NCBI GenBank assembly: GCA_035630615.1
Contig: DASQKI010000079.1
Coordinates: 75,617-139,616 of the forward strand
From: DATFRX01 sp035630615
GTDB lineage: Bacteria; Actinomycetota; Actinomycetes; Propionibacteriales; Nocardioidaceae
Direction of reading: 5' to 3'
DNA: 64,000 bases
Shown here: piece after piece, positions 25,003-33,695 of the stretch
Position numbering within the stretch: the stretch's first letter is position 1
Layout: the number at the start of each line of letters is the position of its first letter
The notes under the pieces: generated by a model
Told to the model about the DNA's origin: nothing
The model's database searches: none
The model's input: the letters and a program-made list of their open reading frames with translations, nothing else
Position numbers and translations under genes: made by a program

Positions 25003-26608
25003 CCAGTCGCTCGTCGGGATCGGACAGGTCGAGCCCAGAGAGCTCCAGGAGACGGGCGAGCCGGTAGCGGAACGTGTTGCGATGGATCGACAGGCGGGTC
25101 GCTGCCGCAGGCACATCACCGAACTCGTCGAGATAGGCCCGCAAGGTCGCCACATAGCTGCTGTTGTGGCGCTGGTCGTGTTCGACGAGACGTTGGATCT
25201 TGCCGTTGCGCAACAGCGGATCGTGGGCCGCCAGATCCTCGAGGTGCACCAGCGCGAGCTGACTGCGTACGTCCTCGGCGAACGCGGTCGGCGGGCCGGA
25301 GTCGGACCTGCGGAGTACGCGGAGCACCTCGTCGGCCTCGGCCCGCGACCGGTGGACGTCGTGCAGCTCGGCGGCCGGTGTACCGATGCCGATCCGCACC
25401 GTCGACCGGGTCGCGACCTGAGCGCGTTGCACGAGGCTCTCGGCGAACGTCAGCAGCGCCGACCGCTGTGTACCGTCGGGAAACGGCAGCAGGACGTAGA
25501 TGATCCCGTCGACCGCCACGACCCGGGCCCGTCGGCGGTAGACCTCCGCGTACAACGTCACGATGGACACCGCCCGCTCCATGCGGACCTCGGCCTCGCC
25601 GCCGCTGAGGTCGCTCAAGGCCGGGTCGACGGCGACCACGACGACTGGTGCGCCCGCCATCCGCAGCGACGCGACGCCCGGGATTGGCACGTCGTTGCCC
25701 TCCAGGAGGGCGCGGACGACCTCCGCCTCGCGCTGCCGCTCGATGTCACCGGCGGCTCGATGGTGGAGCATATGGAGGGCGGCGATCCGAGCGGCGGCCC
25801 GCAGCGCCTGGACGGCCCGTTCGTCGAACGGTCGGTCGGCTTGCGCGACCCAGATCGAACCGAGCAACTCGCCTCCGGCACGGACGGCGATCGCCATCCG
25901 TGGAGCGAGATAGACCTCGGACTCGCCGAGGTCGGTGAACTGGACGACCTCCTCGGTCTCGTAGAGGCGCTTGAAGATGCCCTGCTCATCGAGCATCTTT
26001 CGCCACGAACCCGGGACGCGGTGTCCCAAGATCGTGTCCTGACGCGGGATGTCGATCGGATGCCCGAGGCTGGAGAAGGCCAAGACCTTGGACTCGGGAT
26101 CCTCGATCGTGGTCGCCCCGCCGACGGTACCCGCGACCGCGTTCGCCAGCGAGACCAGATCGCCGATCGCGAGTCCGGCCTGGCTCGACCAGGTCGCCGC
26201 CCGGCTGGCTTCGAGCGCGGTGCGGATCAGGGTGAAGACGTGTTCCCAGCCGGTCGAGGCGGGGATGTACAGAACCGCCACACCCGCCGCCTCGGCCACG
26301 GTACGAAGCGGCTGCGGGTCGCCCTCGGATGATCGGACGACGACGGCCGCGGCGCTCGCTCGACCGGCGGCGATCACGAGGTCGCGGACATCGGCCGATT
26401 CGCAGGTCATGCCGACGCCGAGAACCACCTCGCCCTCGTGTAGCGGATGGTCGGCGGTCGCATCGAAGATGACCGGATCGGTCACCTGGAGATCGAGACC
26501 GCGGGGCGAAGCGATCACTTCGAGCAGACCTTGTCCGAGTGCGTCGAGCAGGCTCGACAGTGGGACTTCCGCGGGGGCCGACCCCAACGCGGCCGTATCC
26601 GGCTGCAC
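24941..26608 (-). CDS. PucR family transcriptional regulator
   Basis: A regulator of about 555 residues with an N-terminal PucR-type sensor (PLSSLLDALGQGLLEVIAS), a GAF/GGDEF-like middle and a C-terminal PucR helix-turn-helix (AAATRLSIHRNTFRYRLARL). PucR proteins usually activate purine, amino acid or peptide catabolism. GTG at 26608 was chosen because the frame up to ATG 26713 uses rare AGG, AGA and ATA codons. It is the last gene of the peptide-ABC operon. Convergent overlap with the GNAT gene suggests a joint evolutionary unit. Confidence 0.86.
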   Translation of the reverse strand: MQPDTAALGSAPAEVPLSSLLDALGQGLLEVIASPRGLDLQVTDPVIFDATADHPLHEGEVVLGVGMTCESADVRDLVIAAGRASAAAVVVRSSEGDPQPLRTVAEAAGVAVLYIPASTGWEHVFTLIRTALEASRAATWSSQAGLAIGDLVSLANAVAGTVGGATTIEDPESKVLAFSSLGHPIDIPRQDTILGHRVPGSWRKMLDEQGIFKRLYETEEVVQFTDLGESEVYLAPRMAIAVRAGGELLGSIWVAQADRPFDERAVQALRAAARIAALHMLHHRAAGDIERQREAEVVRALLEGNDVPIPGVASLRMAGAPVVVVAVDPALSDLSGGEAEVRMERAVSIVTLYAEVYRRRARVVAVDGIIYVLLPFPDGTQRSALLTFAESLVQRAQVATRSTVRIGIGTPAAELHDVHRSRAEADEVLRVLRRSDSGPPTAFAEDVRSQLALVHLEDLAAHDPLLRNGKIQRLVEHDQRHNSSYVATLRAYLDEFGDVPAAATRLSIHRNTFRYRLARLLELSGLDLSDPDERLVTHLQLRLLDDDAARSDPSE

Positions 26609-26744
26609 GAAGGTCACCCCTATCCGCCTGGGGACTGTCACGGCGGTGGGCTCGTGTCTGCCGCCGCGATCTGCCGGCTGCCTGCCGTCCGTGGGCCGGA
26701 CGGCCGGGACCATCGTCCCACGGCAGGACGCTTGTCCGGCCGGG

Positions 26745-27764
26745 TCATCGCGACGGCGTCCGGTCGACAGGCGGCGACGAGGAGTTGGTATCCGTGCCGG
26801 AGCCCGCCGGTCGGGCGTAGTGGCAGGCCGCCAGGTGGCGGTGCGACGGTGCCTCCATTTGGGGATCTTCGGATGCGCAGCGGGTCCGGCTCGGATCCGC
26901 GAAGGGACCGACCGGACAGCGCGGGTGAAAGCGACATCCGGTCAGCGAATGGACGTCGAGTGACTCCTGCTCGTCGATCTCTCGTGACTCGTGGTCGCCC
27001 CTGCCCACCCGCGGGACGGCGTCGAGCAGCACCTGGGTGTAGGGATGCTCGGGCGAGCGCACCAGTGACTCCGCGGACCCGAACTCGACGACGCGGCCGG
27101 CATACATCACGCCGATCTCGTCGCTGACATAACGCACGACCGCGAGATTGTGTGAGATGAACAGGATGGAAAGGCCGAGCGTTCGGCGCAGGTCCCGGAG
27201 CAGGTTCAAGATCGCGCCGGCGACCGAGGCGTCCAGGGCGGACGTGATTTCGTCGCAGATCAGGATGCTCGGCCGCACGGCAAGAGCCCGCGCGATCGCC
27301 ACTCGCTGGCGCTGGCCGCCCGACAACTCCCGCGGGTACGACGCGGCGAGCCGGCGGTCGAGTGAGACGAGGTCGAGTAGCTCGGACACCTTGTCGTGAC
27401 GCTCGCCTCGCCCGAGTCGCTCGTGCGCGCCGACCGCCTCGGCGAGGGTCGCGCCGACCGTCATGCGGGGGTTCAACGAGCCGGACGGATCCTGAAACAC
27501 CAGCTGGACCTGCCGCCGAGCTCGACGACGCTCGGACGCCGACATGGCGGCCAGGTCGGCGTCGTCGATCCGCACACGTCCGCCGGCCGCCGGGACCAGT
27601 CCCACGACGGCCCGGGCGAGGGTCGACTTGCCGGATCCCGACTCACCGACGAGCCCGACGACCGAGCCCGACGGCACCCGCAGGCTGACCCGATCGACGG
27701 CGACCAAGGGTCGGCCATTCGCCTGGAACCGCACCGAAAGGTCTTCAACATCCAGAGCCGTCAC
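26745..27764 (-). CDS. Oligopeptide/dipeptide ABC transporter ATPase (OppF/DppF-like)
   Basis: A 339-residue ABC ATPase. Walker A is GESGSGKSTL (about 39-48), the Q-loop lies in QLVFQDPSGSLNPRMT, the signature is LSGGQRQRVAIARAL and Walker B is ILICDEITSALD. The C-terminal oligo_HPY extension has HPYTQVLLDAVP and a Cys-rich tail (GCRFHPRCPVG), typical of OppF/DppF subunits that can hold an Fe-S cluster. GTG start. It follows the permease-ATPase fusion by 40 bases in the same operon. Confidence 0.93.
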   Translation of the reverse strand: MTALDVEDLSVRFQANGRPLVAVDRVSLRVPSGSVVGLVGESGSGKSTLARAVVGLVPAAGGRVRIDDADLAAMSASERRRARRQVQLVFQDPSGSLNPRMTVGATLAEAVGAHERLGRGERHDKVSELLDLVSLDRRLAASYPRELSGGQRQRVAIARALAVRPSILICDEITSALDASVAGAILNLLRDLRRTLGLSILFISHNLAVVRYVSDEIGVMYAGRVVEFGSAESLVRSPEHPYTQVLLDAVPRVGRGDHESREIDEQESLDVHSLTGCRFHPRCPVGPFADPSRTRCASEDPQMEAPSHRHLAACHYARPAGSGTDTNSSSPPVDRTPSR

Positions 27765-27804
27765 GACGCCTCCCCCTCACCTCTACTCGGCGCAATTGGC
27801 GTCG

Positions 27805-29724
27805 TCATGTGGCCTCGACCTTCGTCCGGGTGATGGTCGCGACCCGGCCCTGCTGCGGGTGCCAGCACGCGACACGGTGCGACGTCTCCGCGTCGACCTG
27901 GAGCGGCGGGATCTCCACATGACAGCGATCGGTGGCGAACGAGCACCGGGCCGCGAAGGCGCAACCCGGCGGGATCGCTGCCACGTCCGGAGGCCGGCCG
28001 GGGATGCTCGTGAGTGCCACGGTCCGGTCGGTCTCCAGATCCGGTACGGCGGCGAGCAACGCCCGTGTGTACGGATGCGCCGGACCGTCCCACAGGCTCG
28101 CCGCGTCGATGTCCTCGACGATGCGGCCGGCGTACATGACGAGAACGCGGTCGCACAGGTCGGTGGCGACCGCGATGTCGTGGGTGATGAAAAGGCAGCT
28201 CGCGCCGGTGTCGTCGCCGACCTGTCGCAGTAGGCGCAGGATCTGCCGCTGAACGGTGACGTCGAGAGAGCTGGTCGGCTCGTCGGCGATCACCAGGCGC
28301 GGCTCGCCCATCAGCCCGACCGCGATGACAACGCGCTGCCGCATGCCGCCCGACAGCTCGTGCGGAAACTGCCGGAGCCGTCGCTCCGGTGACGACAGTC
28401 GGACGGAGCGCAGCCTGTCGACGGCCCGGCGCACGGCGTCCGTCCTCCGCGCTCGCTGGTGCACCTCGACGACTTCGGAGAGCTGGACTCCGAGGCGGAG
28501 GGCGGGGTTCAGGCAGGTCGCGGTGTCTTGGAAGACCATGGCGAGCGAGGTGCCGAGCAGGCGGTCGCGCTCCGCCGAGGGCAGGTCGTTCGGATCGGTG
28601 CCGAGGAACGACAGCCGGTCGACGGTCACCACGCCGGGATGGGGAACCAACTGGGCGACGGCGAGCGACATCAGGGTCTTGCCGCTGCCCGACTCACCGA
28701 CGATCGCGACCCGTTCGCCGGCGGCGACGGAGAACGAGATGCCGCGCACCGGGACGATCGGCCCGTCCTCGCCGGGGAAGGTGACGGTCAGGCCCTTGAC
28801 GACCAGGGCGGCATCCGACGTCGCGGACGGGTCGGGCTCGGTGGTGACGTCGTCGGGTCGATCCTCGGCCATGGCTGGCTGCGGCCGGTGCCGCGGGACG
28901 CGGGTGCTCGCAGCGCGCGCCAGCGCCTCACCGAGTCCATTGAACGCCAGCCCCGCGATGACGATGGCGACGCACGGACCCAGCGCCGCCTCGGGCGTGA
29001 CATAGATCCGGTCGAGCGACTCATTGAGCAATCGGCCCCAGTCGTACGACGGCGGCTGTATGCCTAGCCCGAGGAAGCTGAGGCCCGACATCGCGAGCAG
29101 CGCGTACCCGACCGCGATCGTCACGTTGAGGATGATCGGCTCGGCGATGTTGGGCAGGATGTGCCGGAGGAGGATGCGTCGCCGGGACAACCCGAGCACG
29201 CTGGCGGCGGCGACGAAGTCCGAGCCCGCGATCGATGCCGCCAGGGTCTGGGTCAGCCGAGCGAAGGCCGGTGCCGATGCGATGCCGAGCGCGAGTATGG
29301 CCGCGAGCGGCCCGGCACCGAGGACGACGGCCAGAAACATCGCGAGCAGCAGCCCTGGGTAGGCCAAGGTGAAGTCGATCAGCGCGGCCGTCGCACGAGA
29401 CGCCCGAGTGCCTAAGACCGTGGGGAGGGCACCCAGTGTGACTCCGATGACAGCACCGACGAGAACGGCGAGGATTGCAAGGACCAGTGAGAGTCTGGTC
29501 GCGACCAGCGTGCGGGCCAAGAGGTCGCGACCGAGATTGTCGGTGCCCAGCGGATGCTCGGCCGATCCGCCTTCGAGGAGGTGTGGCACGTCGGTGGTGC
29601 GGGCCTCCTCACCCCAGATGATCGGGGCGACGATGGCCAAGATCACGAGGCCGGCAACGATGACGAGGGACACGACGCCCACCGGCGTCCGCAACGCGGC
29701 TCGGGTCTGTCCTCGGCGGGCCAT
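27805..29724 (-). CDS. Fused peptide ABC transporter permease (DppC) and ATPase (DppD)
   Basis: A 639-residue fusion. Residues about 1-285 form a DppC/OppC permease (six helices; EAA loop GLSRRRILLRHILPN and LGLGIQPPSYDWG). A Pro/Asp-rich linker covers 285-310. Residues about 310-639 form a DppD ATPase with Walker A VGESGSGKTLMS, signature LSGGMRQRVVIA, Walker B VIADEPTSSLD and the HPYTRALLAAVPD / GCAFAARCSFA tail. Permease-ATPase fusions occur in some actinobacterial Opp systems. It starts 2 bases after the dppB stop. Confidence 0.92.
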   Translation of the reverse strand: MARRGQTRAALRTPVGVVSLVIVAGLVILAIVAPIIWGEEARTTDVPHLLEGGSAEHPLGTDNLGRDLLARTLVATRLSLVLAILAVLVGAVIGVTLGALPTVLGTRASRATAALIDFTLAYPGLLLAMFLAVVLGAGPLAAILALGIASAPAFARLTQTLAASIAGSDFVAAASVLGLSRRRILLRHILPNIAEPIILNVTIAVGYALLAMSGLSFLGLGIQPPSYDWGRLLNESLDRIYVTPEAALGPCVAIVIAGLAFNGLGEALARAASTRVPRHRPQPAMAEDRPDDVTTEPDPSATSDAALVVKGLTVTFPGEDGPIVPVRGISFSVAAGERVAIVGESGSGKTLMSLAVAQLVPHPGVVTVDRLSFLGTDPNDLPSAERDRLLGTSLAMVFQDTATCLNPALRLGVQLSEVVEVHQRARRTDAVRRAVDRLRSVRLSSPERRLRQFPHELSGGMRQRVVIAVGLMGEPRLVIADEPTSSLDVTVQRQILRLLRQVGDDTGASCLFITHDIAVATDLCDRVLVMYAGRIVEDIDAASLWDGPAHPYTRALLAAVPDLETDRTVALTSIPGRPPDVAAIPPGCAFAARCSFATDRCHVEIPPLQVDAETSHRVACWHPQQGRVATITRTKVEAT

Positions 29725-29726
29725 CG

Positions 29727-30731
29727 CTACATCTCCTTGATCGTCGACCGCGGATCGACGACGCCGAGGATCAGGTCGACCGCGAGGTTGACCACGAGAA
29801 CGGTCGCGCCGAGCAGGAGCATGATGGCTTGGGCGAGGGCATAGTCCTGCGCGACGACCGAGTCGACGACGGCGGTGCCGAGGCCGGGCCAGGCGAAAAC
29901 GTTTTCGACGAGAACCGTGCCGCCGATCAACCCGGACAGCAGCAGCCCGCCCAGTGTCAGGGTCGACGTCAGCATGTTCGGCAGCGCGTGCCGCAGGTAC
30001 AGCAGTCGGGCCGGCAGCCGTTTGCTCCGAGCGGTCCTCATGTAGTCCGAGCCGAGGGCGTCGAGGGTCTCCGCGCGGACGATCCGCGCCAGCGCGGCGA
30101 TCGACCCGATCGACAGGGCAGCCACCGGAAGGATGTAGGCCGCAACCCCCGGCTCGTACGCGACCGGAAGCACCTGCAGCTCGACGCCGAACAGGTAGAC
30201 CAGACCCACGCCGAGGACGAACTCCGGGATCGTGGCGAAGAACCCGGTTGTCGTTGTAAACGTGAGCTCGGTGCCGCGACCGCGGCCGTCCCTGGTCAAG
30301 ATGGCGGCTGCCATGCCGATCGTTATCGACAGCAGCATGATGACGACGAAGGCGATGCCGGCGAGGGCGGCGCTGTGCGGCAGCCGTTGCCCGATCACGT
30401 CGGAGACCGGCAGGTCCGAGGACGATGACATGCCGAGGTCGCCGGTGAACAGGCCCTTGACGTAGTCGGCGAACTGCTGGGGCAACGGCTGGTCAAGCCC
30501 CAGCTCAGCCTGGCGCTGCTCCACCAGGCTCGCGGGTGCGCGCGGCCCGAGTTGAGCCCGGACCGGGTCGCCCGGCACCAGGTGGATCATCGAGAACGAC
30601 AGGACCAGCAGCACCACCAGGGCCACGATCATCCGAGCGGTACGCCGCACCAAGAAAACCACGGTGGGGTGTCGCTCGGCGAAACCCGCGATGGTCGCTG
30701 ACGGTACGCCCGCCGCCGCCTCACTACTCAT
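29727..30731 (-). CDS. Peptide ABC transporter permease (DppB/OppB-like)
   Basis: A 334-residue inner-membrane permease with a hydrophobic N-terminal helix (about 31-50), a periplasmic VPGDPVRAQLG segment, five further helices and the permease EAA loop (ARSKRLPARLLYLRHALPNM). It pairs with the DppC half of the fused protein to form the channel. Its first bases overlap the stop of the substrate-binding protein gene by 8 bases, so translation is coupled. Confidence 0.93.
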   Translation of the reverse strand: MSSEAAAGVPSATIAGFAERHPTVVFLVRRTARMIVALVVLLVLSFSMIHLVPGDPVRAQLGPRAPASLVEQRQAELGLDQPLPQQFADYVKGLFTGDLGMSSSSDLPVSDVIGQRLPHSAALAGIAFVVIMLLSITIGMAAAILTRDGRGRGTELTFTTTTGFFATIPEFVLGVGLVYLFGVELQVLPVAYEPGVAAYILPVAALSIGSIAALARIVRAETLDALGSDYMRTARSKRLPARLLYLRHALPNMLTSTLTLGGLLLSGLIGGTVLVENVFAWPGLGTAVVDSVVAQDYALAQAIMLLLGATVLVVNLAVDLILGVVDPRSTIKEM

Positions 30732-32313
30732 ACATCCGGATGCTGGTCGGCTCGATGATGTTCCAGATTCCCGGGCCGAACTCGGCGTTGTCGGCGTACG
30801 TCACGGTGACGTTGTTGGAGATCGGGACGACGTCGGCCGCTTCGAAGAGCGCCTGCTCGGCGGCGGCCCACTTGTCGCAGCCACCCTCATCGGTGGGTGT
30901 CGCCGCCGCCTCGGCGGTCAGCCGGTCGTACGTCGGGTTGGTGATCCCGGCGAAGTTTTGCCCGTTCGGAGGTGTGGGCCCACTCGCGAAGGCGACGAAG
31001 TCCGACGGATAGGCGATCTGGACGTTCAGGAACGCGGCGTCCCAGTCGGTCCCACCGAACAGGGTTTCCAGGAAGGCGGTTTGGTTCTGCCCCTTCGGCT
31101 CGACGCTGACGCCGATGTCCTCCCACCAACCGCGGACGAGCTCCATCGCTGCCTCGATGGCGGGCTCGCCGGTGGGGTAGGAGAGCGTCACCGTGAGATC
31201 TTCGCCGTCCTTCGATCTCACGCCGTCCGAGCCCATCGTCCACCCCGCCTGGTCGAGCAGCTCTCCGGCTGCCTCGGCGTCATGGTCCGGCAGGTGACCC
31301 GAGACCGTGTCCTTCGGGCACGGTCGAGGTGCGATCACCGCGAGGCCGTCGGCCATGGTGCCCTCGCCCTCAGTCTCCGCCGCCATGAGCGCCTCGCGGT
31401 CGAGCGCCATGGTCAGCGCCTGGCGTACGTCGGGGTCGGCCGTCGGAAAACCGTCGCGCTCGTTGAAGAAGAACTCCGACGGCCCCTGCTCGGTGTCGAG
31501 TGTGAAGGCGTCGCGTCCCTCGAGCCGAGCCTGGTCGGAGCTGTTCGGCGTCACGTCGGTCAACTCGCCGGACAGGAACAGGTTGACGGCCGTTGTCGAG
31601 TTTTGCACGACCCGGAACTCGACCTGGTCCGGGACGCCCGGGGTGTCGGTGGTGGCGCCGTTCGGTCCCCACGTGTAGTCGTCCCGGACGCTGAGGGTCA
31701 GGTGATCGTCCGCGGCGTAGTCGGTGAGGACGTAGGGACCGGTGCCGTCGGTGGCATGCGCGAGTGAGTCGGGGTCGGCGAGCCCTTTGGGACAGACGAT
31801 GCGCACGCCCGTTCCAGCGCCCTCGAGCAGAAAACCGAACGGCGATCCCATCGTGATCGTCACCGTGCCGGCAGCGTTGTCGTACTTCACCGTGTAGTCG
31901 GTGCTGGGTATTCCGCTGCCGATCACCGACGACGCATTGGACGGGTCCTTGATCCAGGTGAAGTTGTCGGCCACCGCCTTGGCCGTCAGCTCGCTCCCGT
32001 CGCTGCAGGTGATGCCGTCCTTGAGGGTGAAGGTGACGCTGCGGTCGGTGACGTGCCAGTCCTGGGCGAGTTGGGGCACCACCGTGCCGCTCGGGTCGAT
32101 GTTGACCAGCGTGTCGTACGCGAACGTGTCGACCGAGTTCGTGGTCTGCCGGACGGTCTTGAGCGGATGGAGGTTGCCCGGGTCGGCCGGGATGGTGGTG
32201 ACGTACGTCGCCGAATCCGCCAGGTCGGTGCGTTCACCGCCGTCGCTGGACGAGCCGCAGGCGGCTGCCGAGACGACGAGAGCGACCGCGGCGGCGACCC
32301 GGATGCCCTTCAT
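30724..32313 (-). CDS. Peptide ABC transporter substrate-binding lipoprotein (SBP family 5)
   Basis: A 529-residue solute-binding protein. It has a lipoprotein signal (positively charged start, hydrophobic stretch, lipobox SAAAC at about 16-20), then the family 5 signature (LAQDWHVTDRSVTFTLKDGI) and TGPYVLTDY. It would be anchored outside the membrane and deliver peptides to the permease pair. The ATG at 32311-32313 overlaps the stop of the upstream S12 hydrolase (ATGA), tying peptide hydrolysis to import. Confidence 0.93.
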   Translation of the reverse strand: MKGIRVAAAVALVVSAAACGSSSDGGERTDLADSATYVTTIPADPGNLHPLKTVRQTTNSVDTFAYDTLVNIDPSGTVVPQLAQDWHVTDRSVTFTLKDGITCSDGSELTAKAVADNFTWIKDPSNASSVIGSGIPSTDYTVKYDNAAGTVTITMGSPFGFLLEGAGTGVRIVCPKGLADPDSLAHATDGTGPYVLTDYAADDHLTLSVRDDYTWGPNGATTDTPGVPDQVEFRVVQNSTTAVNLFLSGELTDVTPNSSDQARLEGRDAFTLDTEQGPSEFFFNERDGFPTADPDVRQALTMALDREALMAAETEGEGTMADGLAVIAPRPCPKDTVSGHLPDHDAEAAGELLDQAGWTMGSDGVRSKDGEDLTVTLSYPTGEPAIEAAMELVRGWWEDIGVSVEPKGQNQTAFLETLFGGTDWDAAFLNVQIAYPSDFVAFASGPTPPNGQNFAGITNPTYDRLTAEAAATPTDEGGCDKWAAAEQALFEAADVVPISNNVTVTYADNAEFGPGIWNIIEPTSIRMYE

Positions 32314-33695
32314 CGCGCCACCCGCTTCGCCGAGACCTTCGGAGTCGCCCGCGCACTGGAGTGGAGGTAGGGCGACCCGTCGTCGAGTTCGTAGAACACC
32401 ATCGGCGTCCACGTGTCTTCGTCCGGATCCTTCGTGGCGAAGACGCCTTCGGCTACCGGGACCAGCGTGAGCTCCTCCACCGGGTCCGGGTCGATCTCGG
32501 CCAGCGGGCCGGTCGCGATGGCCTTGCCGGCCAGTCCCGTCCCGCTCACGTCGAGCTCGTATCGGACACCCAGCCGCTCGTAGGTTCCGGCGTACGCCGC
32601 GGTTTCGACGTCGGGCAGGTCGTCGGGCGGGCTGAGCGGCGACGGCATCGTGATCTCGCACAACTCGCGCATCAGGACGGGGTACACGTCGCGATAGAAG
32701 TCGGACGCGCGGCCGCCGTTGGCCAACATGCCGACGACGACGCCCGAATCGGGCACGATCCGCAGCCACGCCGTCTGGCCGATGGTCGCGCCGTCGTGCC
32801 CATAGACGTGGCGGCCGTCCCAGTCGTAGAGGATCCAGCCGAGTCCCCAGGACTTGCCGAGCGTCCATTGGTCGGGGATGTCGATGACGGCGTCCTGCAT
32901 CGACGCCACCGCGGCGGCGGACAGCGCCTGGCGGTCGTCGGCCGTGCGTCCCTCGTCGAGGTGCCAGCGGCCGAAGGCCACCATGTCCGCGGCGGTCGCG
33001 CAGACGAGTCCGGCCGGGCCGACCGAGCGAGGCAGGGTCCAGACCGGTGCGAGTTGGGCGGGCTCGTCGAGCTTGCCCACATGGCCGTGGGCCGTCCGAA
33101 AACGCAGGGCCTGCTCGGGGAGGGTGACCGTGTGGTCGAGTCCGAGCGGCCCGATGATCCGCTCGGCCAGCGCCGTGTCCCACGTCTGTCCGGTCAGGCG
33201 CTCGATGATCCGTCCGGCGATGACGTACCCGGTGTTGCAGTACGACATCGTCGCGCCCACCGGATGGGAGAAGCCGAGCGCGGCGCAGCTGGCTACGAAG
33301 CGCTCCAGAACGTCGTCGCCGCGGCCGAAGTCTTCGAAGTGGTCGCCCTCGATGCCACTCGAGTGGGACAGCAGGTGCCGCATGGTGACCCGTTCGGCGG
33401 ACTCCTGGTCGGCCAGCCGCAGCTCGGGCAGGCTGGCGACCACGGGCGCGTCGAGGTCGAGCCGCCCCTCGACGGCCAGCTGCATGATCAGCGACGCCGT
33501 GTAGGGCTTGGTCACCGATCCGATCTGGAAGAGCGAGTCCGTCGTGACCTCGACCTCGGTCTCGACGTTGAGGACGCCGGTCGCCGCCTCGGTGAGCTGG
33601 CCGTCGGCGTACACGGCGAGGCTGGCGCCCGGCACCTTGTGGCGCCGCGCCGCCGACTCGAGCAGGTCTTGGACAGTGTGCTGGTCGAGGCTCAC
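32310..33695 (-). CDS. S12 serine hydrolase (D-aminopeptidase / beta-lactamase family), copy 2
   Basis: A 461-residue S12 hydrolase. Its motifs are SVTK (QIGSVTKPYTASL, about residue 60), YCN (TMSYCNTGYVIAG) and HDG (VYGHDGATIGQ), with a C-terminal beta-barrel domain (TYERLGVRYELDVSG...PYLHSSAR). There is no signal peptide, so it would act on peptides already imported. It overlaps both neighbours by ATGA. It is clearly paralogous to the hydrolase encoded just upstream at 33692-35107. Confidence 0.88.
   Translation of the reverse strand: MSLDQHTVQDLLESAARRHKVPGASLAVYADGQLTEAATGVLNVETEVEVTTDSLFQIGSVTKPYTASLIMQLAVEGRLDLDAPVVASLPELRLADQESAERVTMRHLLSHSSGIEGDHFEDFGRGDDVLERFVASCAALGFSHPVGATMSYCNTGYVIAGRIIERLTGQTWDTALAERIIGPLGLDHTVTLPEQALRFRTAHGHVGKLDEPAQLAPVWTLPRSVGPAGLVCATAADMVAFGRWHLDEGRTADDRQALSAAAVASMQDAVIDIPDQWTLGKSWGLGWILYDWDGRHVYGHDGATIGQTAWLRIVPDSGVVVGMLANGGRASDFYRDVYPVLMRELCEITMPSPLSPPDDLPDVETAAYAGTYERLGVRYELDVSGTGLAGKAIATGPLAEIDPDPVEELTLVPVAEGVFATKDPDEDTWTPMVFYELDDGSPYLHSSARATPKVSAKRVAR

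Noticed and set aside
24352..25155. Long minus-strand frame covering the GNAT gene and upstream region
   Set aside because: It is a shadow of the GNAT and pucR genes, with Arg/Pro/Ala-rich sequence and no domain; common in GC-rich DNA.
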